DNA from: Gammaproteobacteria bacterium
GTDB taxonomy: Bacteria > Pseudomonadota > Gammaproteobacteria > Enterobacterales > Alteromonadaceae
Direction of reading: 5' to 3'
Assembly: GCA_023380515.1 (NCBI GenBank)
Contig: JAMCRH010000304.1
Span: 1 to 31,964, forward strand
DNA: 31,964 bases
Part shown: positions 14,793 through 24,685 of the stretch, one piece after another
Layout: each line of letters opens with the position of its first letter
How positions within the stretch are numbered: the stretch's first letter is position 1
Made by a program: the position numbers and the translations under genes
The notes under the pieces: generated by a model
Database searches by the model: none
What the model saw: only the letters and a program-made list of their open reading frames with translations
What the model was told of the DNA's origin: nothing

Positions 14793-16981
14793 TTCTTTTT
14801 TGTAGCAGCATTTAAATCAACAATGTTGCTTGCGTCGGTTTTTCCGTAGCGTTGCAATAATTCAGCCAACGCCATGGGTTGGGCAAAGTAATAGCCTTGG
14901 ATTAAATCGGCACATTGGTGGCGAATAAATTCAACTTGCTGTGCAGATTCAATGCCTTCTACAACCACATCAACAGACAGAGCTCGCGCCATATGGATTA
15001 ATGCGGCTAAAAGGTTGCTGTGTGCATGGTCATCCGGTACGCCCACGGCAAAGCTACGATCAATTTTCAACATTGAAATTGGAAAGTGGCGTAAGTGATT
15101 GGCCGACGAATAACCGGTTCCAAAATCATCAATGGCCAGTTGAATCCCGCGGTCATGCAAAGAAAGTAGCATTTTGCGTTGGCGCTCGCGGTCTGGCAGC
15201 AACATGGACTCGGTAATTTCAAAGATAAACTCCGCTGGACTAACGTCATGCTCCTGCATGATTGCAAACCAGGTCTCCACCGCGGCTTGGTCGTAAAACT
15301 GATGGGATGAAATATTGACCGCAATGCGACCCTGAATACCGGCCGCGCGAAATGCGGGTAAGTCGCGACAGACTTGCTGCAGCACTTTGTTACCTAGCTC
15401 CCGAATTGTACCATTACGCTCTGCTGCTTGAATAAATTCAGCAGGCTCAAGTAAGCCTGCGGTCGGATGCTGCCAGCGAACCAAAGCTTCAACGCTGGTT
15501 ATTTCGCCGTTGTCGGCATGAATAACCGGTTGGTAATGAACTAAAAACTCTTGATTATTGAGTGCGTGCACAAGTTCATGATGTTGGCGGACTTGGTCTT
15601 CAATTTTCGCGCGTAACTTCTGACTAAAAAATGCCGCCATGCCGCGGCCATTATTTTTCGCCTCATACATGGCGAGGTCAGCGGCTTTTAATAGGTCATC
15701 GGCGCTGTCACCATCTTCCGGATAAATGGCAATGCCAATCGAACTGTCGATGGTGACGTCTTGGTTGTTTAAGGTAATAGGCTCACGGATAAACTGGAGA
15801 ATCTTCTCAGCTTGGATTTGCGCGTGCACGGGCTCGTGCAGATTCTTTAACACCAAGACAAATTCGTCACCACTCAAGCGTGCAACGAGATCGTCTTGGC
15901 GCATGGAGATTCGTAAGCGTTCCGCAATCACTTTTAATAATTGATCACCCGCTGCGTGGCCAAGAACATCATTCACTTCTTTAAAGCGATCGAGGTCGAT
16001 AAACAACAGTGCGCATTGTTCGTTACGCCGTTTGCAGCTATTGACATAGTGCTCGAGCTGCTCAAGAAAATAATGCCGGTTTGGCAAATCGGTTAGTGAG
16101 TCGAAGCGGGCTTGTTGGGTAATCGTTCGGAAAGCCCGTTTTAAGCGTTGCTGATTGAATAAGATATAGGCCGTCGCAAGTGCTAATAGGGCTGATAACA
16201 AAGTACCAAAAAACCACCACCAGGGCGCGAGTCCAGACTCGCTGCGCCAATGACCACTCGCTGGCATAACGGCGATATACCATTCACCACTTGGCAAGTT
16301 AATCACTTGGGTGACAGGATCTTGTTGCCAAATAGCGTTGGGGCCGAAAATCACAGGACCTTCGCGACCCGAACCATTGCGGCCGCGAATGCTCACCAAG
16401 AGCTCTGAGCTGTCCATCACGCCTGCCTGCTGGAACAAACGCTCATGGTCGATGACTTGCGAAATAACAATGTTATGCGCACCGTCGGCGAAAACTGGAA
16501 CGCGTGCTATCAGTGCGGTGCCACCTTGGGTCAGTTGAACTGGACCATTAATAGTAATTTCATTGGTTTCGAGTGCTTGCTCGTAACTATTTAACTGCTC
16601 TGGGGCGGTGCGATAGTCAAAGCCAAGCGCTGCTTCGTTGCCTGTAAGTGGGTGAATAAATTGAATGACGTAGTCGACGCCAATTGCCACGTGCCGAGTT
16701 TGCAGTGAATCAGAGAAAAGACTGTTACTAATAAGGCGCAAGCGTTCTTCGTCGAACTCGGGGTTTAAATAGATTTCTGTGCGCAGTTGTCGAATGGCCA
16801 GCAGATTTGCTTGCAAGAGCCCTTCGACTCGAGCTCGCAGAGTACTCACTCGTTCAAGGGCTAAATATCGATTGGTTTCTTCAATGCGCTGCTGCTCGGC
16901 TTGAATTAAGCGTGCCAAAATCACCTCTCCAATAAGAAAGACGGACAGGCTTATGAGAATGATGATCAGCTTACGACGCAC
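14774..16981 (-). CDS. Membrane CHASE-GGDEF-EAL cyclic-di-GMP protein
   Basis: A predicted inner-membrane c-di-GMP enzyme of 735 aa. Start GTG 16981 has AAGG about seven bases upstream and a promoter at 17000-17029; a TTG at 17029 in the same frame lies inside that promoter. TM1 covers about 4-24. A periplasmic CHASE-like sensor (about 60-240, with EITINGPVQLTQGGTALIARVPVF) and TM2 (about 255-275) follow. In the GGDEF domain the signature is SGDEF (370-374), with an RxxD inhibitory site (RQDD) five residues before. The EAL domain has EALVRW (about 498), FEITES, DDFGTGYSS (618-626), KIDRSF, EGIES and QGYYFAQP, so phosphodiesterase residues look intact. The ligand is unknown. The last codons lie inside rnpB. 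It splits the usual rnpB-mraZ neighbourhood. Confidence 0.93.
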
Positions 16982-16999
16982 GACTGCACCTTTGTTTAA

Positions 17000-17029
17000 G
17001 TTATAAGTTCGATAGTTACCGATGTTCAA
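17000..17029 (-). promoter_or_regulatory. Candidate promoter of the CHASE-GGDEF-EAL gene
   Basis: On the minus strand, TTGAAC (17029-17024), an 18-bp spacer and TATAAC (17005-17000), about 18 bp before the GTG. The predicted transcript would have a very short leader. Confidence 0.5.
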
Positions 17030-17084
17030 GTTATGCGCAAGTGAAATTAATGTCGCACTTCGCTTAATTCTTGTGCTTTTTTTC

Positions 17085-17114
17085 TTGACAGGTGATCAGA
17101 CTGACACCTAGACT
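17085..17114 (+). promoter_or_regulatory. Main dcw-cluster promoter upstream of mraZ
   Basis: A perfect TTGACA (17085-17090), an 18-bp spacer and TAGACT (17109-17114). Predicted start near 17121. It probably drives mraZ through the division and cell-wall genes, since no large gap follows. Confidence 0.75.
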
Positions 17115-17123
17115 GTATCATTG

Positions 17124-17158
17124 TGGGGAAAAGTGGAGAGAAGTGGATCATTCTGGTG
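17124..17158 (+). promoter_or_regulatory. MraZ operator: four TGG boxes at a 10-bp period
   Basis: TGGGG (17124), TGGAG (17134), TGGAT (17144) and TGGTG (17154) are separated by exactly 5 bp each. E. coli MraZ is known to bind TGGGN direct repeats separated by 5 nt and repress dcw transcription. Placement between the promoter and mraZ fits autoregulation. Only the first box matches the E. coli consensus, so binding preference may have shifted. Confidence 0.75.
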
Positions 17159-17174
17159 ATCCCGCTAATAAATT

Positions 17175-17633
17175 ATGTTCCGTGGCGCTAATAGTATCAG
17201 TTTGGATGACAAAGGACGGCTTGCAATACCAGCTCGGTATCGCAACCTATTGTCGTTGGACTGTGACGGCAAATTGGTCTGCACGATTGATATCAAGCAG
17301 CCTTGCCTTCTATTGTACCCGGTTCCTGAATGGCAAATCATTGAACAAAAACTTGCCAAACTCTCCTCGATGAACCCCGCAGAGCGTCGCCTCCAACGCT
17401 TACTACTCGGTTATGCAGACGACTGCGAAATGGACAAGAACGGACGCGTTCTGATTGCCACGCCGTTGCGTCAACATGCCGGACTGAATAAGAAACTCAT
17501 GCTCGTTGGGCAACTCAACAAATTTGAAATTTGGGATGAGGAAACCTGGCAGCAACAAGTGGCGGACGATATTGCCGCAGAGCAGGCAGGCGACTTTACA
17601 TTAACTGATCGACTACAAGATTTTTCACTATAA
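17175..17633 (+). CDS. mraZ: Transcriptional regulator MraZ
   Basis: This DNA-binding repressor is the first gene of the dcw cluster and controls it. It has 152 aa, the E. coli length. Two SpoVT/AbrB-like halves are visible: [23 protein letters not shown] (1-23) and [17 protein letters not shown] (about 79-95), followed by [16 protein letters not shown]. The ATG gives the family's invariant MFRG start. I see no good Shine-Dalgarno in front of it. The stop TAA shares a base with the rsmH ATG. Confidence 0.97.
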   Translation: MFRGANSISLDDKGRLAIPARYRNLLSLDCDGKLVCTIDIKQPCLLLYPVPEWQIIEQKLAKLSSMNPAERRLQRLLLGYADDCEMDKNGRVLIATPLRQHAGLNKKLMLVGQLNKFEIWDEETWQQQVADDIAAEQAGDFTLTDRLQDFSL

Positions 17634-18604
17634 TGACGCAATCATCGCAACATGTACCGGTGTTGCTAGCGGAGTCGATTGAAGCGTTAGCGATCCAGCC
17701 GGACCAGATCTACATCGACGCGACCTTTGGTCGTGGCGGGCACAGCCGTGCCATTCTTGAGCGCCTTTCTCCACACGGGCGCTTGATTGCGTTTGACCGC
17801 GACCCCACAGCCGCGGCAGAAGCACGTGCACTTGCTGCACAAGATTCACGTCTTACTTTTTTCCACACTCCTTTCTCTCAACTCGCAGAAATCCTCGCTG
17901 CGCAGCACCTCACTGGCCAAGTGGCCGGAATTTTGTTTGACCTTGGCGTGTCATCCCCACAACTCGATGACGCCGAGCGGGGCTTTAGTTTTATGCGCGA
18001 TGGCCCCTTAGATATGCGCATGAATCCTGAACAAGGTGAGTCAGCCGCCGAGTGGTTAGCGCATGCTGACCTCGACGAAATGGCGCATGTGTTCCGGCAT
18101 TATGGCGAAGAACGTTTTGCCGGCCGTATCGCCCGCGCGATCATTGAACATCGCCAAGAGCACACCCTGACGCGGACCGCAGAACTCGCGAACCTGATTG
18201 CGAAAGTTAGCCCGACACGGGAAAAGCATAAGCACCCAGCGACGCGGGTTTTCCAAGCGATTCGGATTCACATTAACCGTGAACTCGGTGAAGTTGAAGA
18301 CGCCCTTGCAGCCGCACTGAGTGCGTTGAAGCCAGGCGGTCGCTTAGCGGTTATCAGCTTCCACAGCCTTGAAGACCGCATTGTGAAGCAGTTTATTCGG
18401 GCGCAAAGCACGCGGGCGCAAGTGCCTGCGGGTTTACCGTTGCGGGAAGACCAAATTGCCGATGACCGGACGTTAAAAGCTATCGGCAAAGCGATTAAGC
18501 CAGGCGCTGCGGAGTTAAAAGTGAATCCGCGCGCGCGTAGCTCGGTGCTGCGCATTGCTGAGCGGCTGGTCGACAAAGAACCGAAAGCGCAGGGAGATCA
18601 GTGA
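17633..18604 (+). CDS. rsmH: 16S rRNA (cytosine-1402-N4)-methyltransferase RsmH (MraW)
   Basis: It methylates N4 of C1402 in 16S rRNA, completing m4Cm1402 with RsmI. It has 323 aa (E. coli 313). SAM-binding and family motifs include [63 protein letters not shown] and [17 protein letters not shown]. Its start overlaps mraZ by one base, and its TGA overlaps the ftsL ATG. Confidence 0.97.
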   Translation: MTQSSQHVPVLLAESIEALAIQPDQIYIDATFGRGGHSRAILERLSPHGRLIAFDRDPTAAAEARALAAQDSRLTFFHTPFSQLAEILAAQHLTGQVAGILFDLGVSSPQLDDAERGFSFMRDGPLDMRMNPEQGESAAEWLAHADLDEMAHVFRHYGEERFAGRIARAIIEHRQEHTLTRTAELANLIAKVSPTREKHKHPATRVFQAIRIHINRELGEVEDALAAALSALKPGGRLAVISFHSLEDRIVKQFIRAQSTRAQVPAGLPLREDQIADDRTLKAIGKAIKPGAAELKVNPRARSSVLRIAERLVDKEPKAQGDQ

Positions 18605-18939
18605 TGAGAAAAATTGATCTCAAGAAAATCCCAGCTCACAAAGGCCTTTTGCAGGTCATTGCACATGATTTGCGGCTCTATCGCGGCTTGTTGCTCTGGA
18701 GCAGTTTAGCCTTGTTGAGCGGTTTGGCGGCTGTTTACCTGACGCACATTAACCGTGAGTTAGTTGCGCAGCGTGAGCAAGTGCTACAGCACCGGGACGC
18801 CCTTGATGTCGAATATCGTCACTTGATTATCGAACAAAACTCGTTAGGCGAGCATAGTCGCATTGAAACCATTGCCCAACGGCAATTGGGGATGCGGCGG
18901 CCGACCGATGCACAGGAGGTACTGGTGCCATGGCGGTAA
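18604..18939 (+). CDS. ftsL: Cell division protein FtsL
   Basis: A small bitopic membrane protein of the FtsQLB complex that activates FtsWI at the septum. It has 111 aa from ATG 18604, overlapping the rsmH stop (TGATG), with AGGGAG upstream; a GTG at 18601 in the same frame is less likely. A cytoplasmic N-terminus (about 1-28) is followed by a TM (about 29-48, LLLWSSLALLSGLAAVYL). A periplasmic coiled coil (about 50-95) with leucine-zipper-like spacing ends in the LGMRRPT segment. Recognition rests mostly on context and topology, because FtsL sequence is poorly conserved. Confidence 0.93.
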   Translation: MRKIDLKKIPAHKGLLQVIAHDLRLYRGLLLWSSLALLSGLAAVYLTHINRELVAQREQVLQHRDALDVEYRHLIIEQNSLGEHSRIETIAQRQLGMRRPTDAQEVLVPWR

Positions 18940-20666
18940 AACGTAACGCACGTATTTTGCGACCTGAACCTTTGCCAATTCGCTTTATGGTGTTGGTCGC
19001 TGGCATGTGTCTCGTTTTTGGCTCGCTGTTGGCACGCGCTGCTTATATTCAGGTGATTGAGCCTGATCGTTTGCGTATGGAAGGCGACCTGCGTTCGGTG
19101 CGGGTTGCTCAAGAACGCGTGCAGCGTGGCAACATTACCGACCGCAATGGTATTGAACTGGCGATTAGCGTGCCTGTACACACGGTTTGGGCTGACCCGA
19201 AAGTGGTTCATGATCGCAATGGTTTTGCCGACCCTCGGCGTTGGCAAGCACTCGCAGAAGTGCTGAACACCAGCGAAGAGCAATTATTGCGTAAAGTCGA
19301 AAATCCACAGCGTCGATTTGTGTATCTTGAGCGCATGGTGACACCGGCCGTGGCGAATTACATTCATCAGTTACGGATTCCCGGTGTTGGCCTGAAAGAA
19401 GAATCGCGCCGCTTCTATCCGACGGGTGAAATTTCCGCCCACATCATTGGCATTACCAATATTGACGCTGAAGGCATCGACGGCGTCGAGGCGATTTATA
19501 ACGATTTACTCACGGGTACACCGGGGCAACGTCGTTATCGCAAAGATGGCTCTGGTCGGATGGTTGAGGAATTAGAGTTTACTGAGTCAGAATTGCCGCA
19601 GGATCTTACCCTAAGTATCGACCAGCGGATTCAAACTGTGGCCTACCGCGAACTAACCAAAGCGGTACGCTATCACCAAGCAACATCTGGCTCAGTTGTG
19701 GTACTTGATGTGGAGACGGGTGAAGTGCTGGCTATGGTCAACAACCCTTCATACAATCCTAATAATCGCGCCGGTGTGCAACCACACCAAATGCGCAACC
19801 GCGCTATTGCTGACAGTTTCGAACCCGGCTCGACGGTGAAACCATTAGTGGTGCTCGGCGCTTTACAAGCAGGCATTGTCCGTGCCGATGAAACGGTAAA
19901 AACTAGTCCAGGTTGGATGCGTATTGGCGGCCGTCGTGTGCAAGATGCACGCAATTATGGCGACCTCGATTTAGCCGGTGTTTTAGCGCACTCAAGCAAC
20001 GTTGGCACCTCGCGTCTGGCGTTGGAACTGGAGTTAAACGATTTCCTCGACCTGTATGGTCAAGCAGGCTTTGGTAATGACACAGGGATCAACTTGCTGG
20101 GTGAAAGCAGTGGCTTCATGCAACACCGTACCCGTTGGTCAGATTTCGAAAAAGCGACCTTATCATTTGGCTACGGCTTGTCGGCGACGACCTTACAGCT
20201 CGCGCAAATGTACGCCATTCTCGGTAATGGCGGGGTCAAACGGCCACTCAGCATTATTAAAGTCGATGAACCGCATCCAGGTCGTCGGGTGTTTTCACGT
20301 GAATATACCCAACAAACCGTGCAGTTAATGGAAGCCGTGATTCAAGAAGGCACCGGCTCGCGAGCGCGAGTACCTGGCTATCGGGTCGCTGGCAAAACTG
20401 GCACTAGCCGGAAAGCCGTCGCTGGTGGCTATGGCGACGAATATATTGGTTTGTTTGCTGGCTTAATTCCAGCTAGCCGCCCACGTGTTGCGATTGTGGT
20501 CATGATCAACGAACCTGCCGGCGATAGTTATCATGGCGGTACGGTCGCCGCACCGGTCTTCGCAAAAGTCGCAGAAGAAGCTATGCGGGTACTTAACGTT
20601 GCGCCCGATAACTTAAATGGCCGTGAATTACGTGTCGCGGGTTGGGGAGGGCGCAGCAATGATTAA
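18930..20666 (+). CDS. ftsI: Peptidoglycan D,D-transpeptidase FtsI (PBP3)
   Basis: The septal crosslinking enzyme paired with FtsW. It has 578 aa (E. coli 588). A short cytoplasmic tail and a TM (about 19-40) precede the PBP dimerisation domain (about 60-210, with RGNITDRNG). The transpeptidase domain has active-site STVK (Ser301), SSN (355-357) and KTGTS (489-493). It overlaps ftsL by 10 bp and murE by 8 bp. Confidence 0.97.
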   Translation: MAVKRNARILRPEPLPIRFMVLVAGMCLVFGSLLARAAYIQVIEPDRLRMEGDLRSVRVAQERVQRGNITDRNGIELAISVPVHTVWADPKVVHDRNGFADPRRWQALAEVLNTSEEQLLRKVENPQRRFVYLERMVTPAVANYIHQLRIPGVGLKEESRRFYPTGEISAHIIGITNIDAEGIDGVEAIYNDLLTGTPGQRRYRKDGSGRMVEELEFTESELPQDLTLSIDQRIQTVAYRELTKAVRYHQATSGSVVVLDVETGEVLAMVNNPSYNPNNRAGVQPHQMRNRAIADSFEPGSTVKPLVVLGALQAGIVRADETVKTSPGWMRIGGRRVQDARNYGDLDLAGVLAHSSNVGTSRLALELELNDFLDLYGQAGFGNDTGINLLGESSGFMQHRTRWSDFEKATLSFGYGLSATTLQLAQMYAILGNGGVKRPLSIIKVDEPHPGRRVFSREYTQQTVQLMEAVIQEGTGSRARVPGYRVAGKTGTSRKAVAGGYGDEYIGLFAGLIPASRPRVAIVVMINEPAGDSYHGGTVAAPVFAKVAEEAMRVLNVAPDNLNGRELRVAGWGGRSND

Positions 20667-22152
20667 GCTCGCGCGTTTATTACCACACAGCCCGTTCCCA
20701 TTGCCCGATGTGGCGATTAGCGGCTTGAAGCTCGACAGCCGGAAAGTCACCAGCGGTGATGCCTTCATTGCCGTGCCAGGCTATGAAACTGACGGGCGTG
20801 ACTACATTCCAGCAGCCATTAGTGCTGGCGCAAGTGTTGTGCTAGCGGATATGGATGAGTGGACGCATGGTGAACTGGATGGCGTGCCATTAATTGGTGT
20901 GCCGCAGTTGAAACAGCAAGTGTCAGCGATTGCTGGCGCATTCTATCAACATCCTTCGCGGCGGATGCGCTTAATTGGCGTCACAGGAACGAATGGTAAA
21001 ACCACGGTGAGCAACTTAGCCGCACAATTATGGCAGCAACTGAAGCCAGAAGCTGCCGTATTGGGCACCATTGGCAGCGGCTTGTTGAAACAGCTTCTAC
21101 CTGAAAAAAACACGACCCCAGACGCAGTGACTGTGCAGCACCGTTTAGCCGGATTTTTAGCGGAAGGCGCGCAAGTTGTCGCGATGGAAGTATCGTCACA
21201 TGCACTGGTTCAAGGCCGTGTTGAAGCGCTGAATTTTGATACCGCTGTGGCGACTAATATTAGCCGCGACCATTTGGACTACCATGGTTCAATGGCAGCC
21301 TATGAAGCGGCGAAAAAGCGTCTGTTTACCGACTTTACTGCTCGGGTGCAAATTCTGAATGCCGACGATCCGAAAGTGGCCGCATGGCAACAGCCCGGCA
21401 CCTTATGGTTTAGCTTAGATGCGCAACGAATTGGCCAACCGCGCACGCTCGTGGCGAAGAATATTCAATACAAACATGACGGCACCGGTTTTACCCTCGT
21501 CTGGTCAGGGCATGAAGCCGATGCGTCGCAAGTTGAAGAAATTGACGTTAAAACCAGTTTACTCGGTGACTTTAATGTCGCTAACGTGCTGGCCGCGAGC
21601 TTAACCGTGCTTGGTGCTGGGTATGCGTTAGCTGACGTGGCGGGACTGATTGCAAGTTTGCAGGCTGTGCCAGGACGCATGGAAACCTTTGGCTCGGCAA
21701 AACAGCCGTTAGTGTTAGTCGACTATGCGCATACGCCAGACGCGTTAGAACAAGTTCTGGTGGCTGCTCGTCGCCATTGCACCGGCAAGCTTTGGTGCGT
21801 ATTTGGCTGCGGCGGTGACCGTGACCGAGGTAAGCGTCCGCAAATGGGTGCTGTGGCTGCGCGATTAGCCGATGTAGTGGTGGTTACCGATGACAACCCA
21901 CGTACCGAGGAACCGGAGCAAATTATTGCCGATATCGTTTCGGGTATGAGTAGTGACGGCCATTCACCTGCAAACTATCACGCCCATCCGGGACGTGCCG
22001 ATGCTGTGAAATGGGCAATTCGCCAAGCTCAGGTCGGTGATGTGGTTGTTTGCGCTGGTAAAGGTCACGAAGACTATCAAATTATTGGGCGTAAAACCGT
22101 TGCTTATGACGAGCGCCAATGGGTGCAAGATGTTCTAGGAGGCCGCGTATGA
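20659..22152 (+). CDS. murE: UDP-MurNAc-tripeptide synthetase (meso-diaminopimelate adding) MurE
   Basis: It adds meso-DAP to UDP-MurNAc-L-Ala-D-Glu in the cytoplasm. It has 497 aa from ATG 20659 (MIKLARLL), eight bases inside the end of ftsI, with GGGGAGG upstream; a longer in-frame start at 20617 lies in ftsI. The P-loop is GVTGTNGKTT, the central-domain motif EVSSHAL and the DAP-specific motif DNPR (in VTDDNPRTEEPE), so the peptide is DAP-type. The TGA overlaps the murF ATG. Confidence 0.97.
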   Translation: MIKLARLLPHSPFPLPDVAISGLKLDSRKVTSGDAFIAVPGYETDGRDYIPAAISAGASVVLADMDEWTHGELDGVPLIGVPQLKQQVSAIAGAFYQHPSRRMRLIGVTGTNGKTTVSNLAAQLWQQLKPEAAVLGTIGSGLLKQLLPEKNTTPDAVTVQHRLAGFLAEGAQVVAMEVSSHALVQGRVEALNFDTAVATNISRDHLDYHGSMAAYEAAKKRLFTDFTARVQILNADDPKVAAWQQPGTLWFSLDAQRIGQPRTLVAKNIQYKHDGTGFTLVWSGHEADASQVEEIDVKTSLLGDFNVANVLAASLTVLGAGYALADVAGLIASLQAVPGRMETFGSAKQPLVLVDYAHTPDALEQVLVAARRHCTGKLWCVFGCGGDRDRGKRPQMGAVAARLADVVVVTDDNPRTEEPEQIIADIVSGMSSDGHSPANYHAHPGRADAVKWAIRQAQVGDVVVCAGKGHEDYQIIGRKTVAYDERQWVQDVLGGRV

Positions 22153-23582
22153 TTCCGGTGACTCTTGAATGGATTTGTCAGCAAACTCAAGGACAGCTTC
22201 TCGCAAATTCGGACCAGAGTGCTGGCGAGCTTATGTTAACTGGCGAAGTGGTTATCGACAGCCGCAATGTGCAGCCGGGTGACTTATTTATCGCCATTAT
22301 CGGCCCGAATTTTGACGGTCATGATTTTTGTGCCCAAGTCGCTGAACAAGGTGCGCTTGCTTGTGTGGTTGAACGTGATCTCGGCCTTGATATTCCACAA
22401 ATCATTGTGCCTGATACGCGTTTGGCGCTCGGAGCGCTTGGCGCTGCAGTGAAAGCCGAAGTCCAACCCAAGTCCGTGGCAATTACCGGCAGTAGCGGCA
22501 AAACCACGGTAAAAGAAATGGTCGCGGCAATTCTACGCCATGCGCCTTCGGTTGACGGTGATGTTCTGGCAACACTGGGTAATTTTAATAACGACATCGG
22601 TGTACCGTTGACGCTCCTGCGATTAACCCATGCGCACCGTTATGGCGTGTTTGAGTTAGGCGCGAATCACCGCGGTGAAATTGCATACACGACTAGCTTG
22701 GTAAAACCGGACGTGGCGATGATCAACAATGTCGCACCGGCGCATGTTGAAGGCTTTGGCGATATTTGTGGTGTCGCCAAAGCGAAAACCGAAATCTTCC
22801 GAGGACTTGGTGAGCAAGGTATCGCGTTGACAAACGCGGACTCGGAGTTCCATGACTATTGGCAGCGTGAATTAGCCAACAAGCATTGGCAGACCTTTGG
22901 CTTGGGTAACGAACGCAATGCAGATTATCAAGCTCATGACATTCAGCTGAATGAAGATGGCTGTGCCGAGTGTCGTATTACGACGCCAGATGGTGAGTAC
23001 TCACTTACGTTGCCAGTTCCAGGTCGTCACAATGTTGCTAATGCCTTGGCAGCAATTGCCTTGTGTCGGGGTTTAGGTGTGCCGATGGCGGAAATCCTCA
23101 CGGGTTTCCAGCATATGCAATCGGTGCCGGGGCGGATGTTGCAACATTCACCATGGCCGCATGTGCGCTTAATTGATGACACTTACAACGCCAATGTCGG
23201 CTCGGCAAAAGCCGCCATTGATGTGTTGGCGAGCTTGCCGGGACGTCGGATTTTTGTCCTCGGTGATATGGGGGAGCTCGGTACCCAAGCACGTGCTTAT
23301 CACGAAGAAGTCGGTGCTCATGGGATTGAGGCAGGGATCGACGGTTTTTATACGCTCGGAGTACTGAGCCAAAGTGCCAGTGAAATTTTTAATGGCCACG
23401 GTGGACGTCATTTTGACTCGGTCGATTCACTGGTGGCTGGTTTACAAGAAGAAGTAGCAGCAGGCCAAACGCTGACTATTTTGGTGAAGGGATCGCGCAG
23501 TGCACGCATGGAACGCATTGTTAACGCCCTGCTCACAGCGGCAAAAGAAGAACAACAAAAATGGGGGAATGCCGCATGCTAG
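22149..23582 (+). CDS. murF: UDP-MurNAc-tripeptide:D-Ala-D-Ala ligase MurF
   Basis: It attaches the D-Ala-D-Ala dipeptide made by Ddl, completing the UDP-MurNAc-pentapeptide. It has 477 aa from ATG 22149, which overlaps the murE stop as ATGA and has AGGAGG seven bases upstream. The N-terminal domain contains [15 protein letters not shown], the P-loop is [13 protein letters not shown], and [11 protein letters not shown] and [10 protein letters not shown] are conserved. It overlaps mraY by 7 bp. Confidence 0.97.
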   Translation: MIPVTLEWICQQTQGQLLANSDQSAGELMLTGEVVIDSRNVQPGDLFIAIIGPNFDGHDFCAQVAEQGALACVVERDLGLDIPQIIVPDTRLALGALGAAVKAEVQPKSVAITGSSGKTTVKEMVAAILRHAPSVDGDVLATLGNFNNDIGVPLTLLRLTHAHRYGVFELGANHRGEIAYTTSLVKPDVAMINNVAPAHVEGFGDICGVAKAKTEIFRGLGEQGIALTNADSEFHDYWQRELANKHWQTFGLGNERNADYQAHDIQLNEDGCAECRITTPDGEYSLTLPVPGRHNVANALAAIALCRGLGVPMAEILTGFQHMQSVPGRMLQHSPWPHVRLIDDTYNANVGSAKAAIDVLASLPGRRIFVLGDMGELGTQARAYHEEVGAHGIEAGIDGFYTLGVLSQSASEIFNGHGGRHFDSVDSLVAGLQEEVAAGQTLTILVKGSRSARMERIVNALLTAAKEEQQKWGNAAC

Positions 23583-24661
23583 TTTGGTTGGCGGAATACT
23601 TACAACTACACGTGGCCTCAGGCTTTAACGTCTTTTCATACTTAACCATGCGCTCGATCTTGGGAATTTTGACCGCCTTAATTCTCTCGTTATGGATTGG
23701 ACCACGCTTAATTAAAGCCTTGCAGCGCATGCAAATTGGTCAAACGGTGCGTGACGACGGCCCGCAAAGTCATTTGAGCAAGTCGGGCACCCCCACCATG
23801 GGCGGGGTATTAATCCTGCTCAGTATTTTAATTTCCGGTTTGTTATGGGCGGACTTAAGTAATCGTTACGTGGTCGTGACACTCATTACCCTTGCTGCGT
23901 TTGGGATTATCGGATTTGTTGACGACTACCGCAAAGTTATTCGCAAAGACCCTGCGGGTCTTGTCGCGCGCTGGAAATATTTCTGGCAGTCGGTGGTGGC
24001 TTTAACGATAGCCACGTATTTGTACTGGACGGCAACGCAACCGGCAGAAACGGCATTATTGATTCCGTTCTTTAAAGACGTCATGCCGCAGCTTGGTGCT
24101 TTATATATTCTCTTAGCGTACTTCGTCATTGTCGGTACCAGTAACGCAGTGAACCTCACCGATGGTCTCGATGGCTTGGCGATTATGCCAACGGTCATGG
24201 TTGCTGGTGCACTGGGTGTATTTGCGTATGTGACAGGTCACGTCAATTTTGCCAACTACCTGCAAATTCCTTATATCCCGGAAGCCGCAGAGTTGACCGT
24301 AGTGTGCGCCGCTATTGCCGGTGCTGGTTTAGGGTTTTTATGGTTTAACACCTATCCAGCGCAAGTCTTTATGGGTGACGTTGGGTCGCTTGCACTCGGT
24401 GCGGTGCTGGGCATTATCGCCATTTTGGTGCGCCAAGAATTAGTGCTGTTCATTATGGGTGGTGTGTTTGTTATCGAGACCTTGTCGGTCATGTTACAAG
24501 TGGGCTCCTACAAAATGCGCGGCAAGCGAATTTTCCGCATGGCGCCGATTCACCACCATTACGAATTAAAAGGCTGGCCAGAGCCGCGGGTGATTGTCCG
24601 CTTCTGGATTATTTCATTGATTTTGGTGCTAGTCGGACTAGCAACTTTGAAGCTTCGTTAA
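23576..24661 (+). CDS. mraY: Phospho-MurNAc-pentapeptide translocase MraY
   Basis: A polytopic inner-membrane enzyme that moves phospho-MurNAc-pentapeptide to undecaprenyl phosphate, giving lipid I. It has 361 aa (E. coli 360) from ATG 23576, seven bases inside murF, with GGGGGAA upstream. About ten TM helices are visible. Motifs are [23 protein letters not shown] (Asp-Asp), [13 protein letters not shown] and the Mg/substrate loop [13 protein letters not shown] 24-bp gap to murD is the longest gap within the cluster here. Confidence 0.98.
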   Translation: MLVWLAEYLQLHVASGFNVFSYLTMRSILGILTALILSLWIGPRLIKALQRMQIGQTVRDDGPQSHLSKSGTPTMGGVLILLSILISGLLWADLSNRYVVVTLITLAAFGIIGFVDDYRKVIRKDPAGLVARWKYFWQSVVALTIATYLYWTATQPAETALLIPFFKDVMPQLGALYILLAYFVIVGTSNAVNLTDGLDGLAIMPTVMVAGALGVFAYVTGHVNFANYLQIPYIPEAAELTVVCAAIAGAGLGFLWFNTYPAQVFMGDVGSLALGAVLGIIAILVRQELVLFIMGGVFVIETLSVMLQVGSYKMRGKRIFRMAPIHHHYELKGWPEPRVIVRFWIISLILVLVGLATLKLR

Positions 24662-24685
24662 TTGGCATAGGATTAGGGAAAGACT

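Noticed and set aside
16982..17029. A TTG start for the CHASE-GGDEF-EAL protein
   Set aside because: The TTG is part of the likely -35 element; the GTG at 16981 has a better ribosome site and places the first TM helix at the N-terminus.
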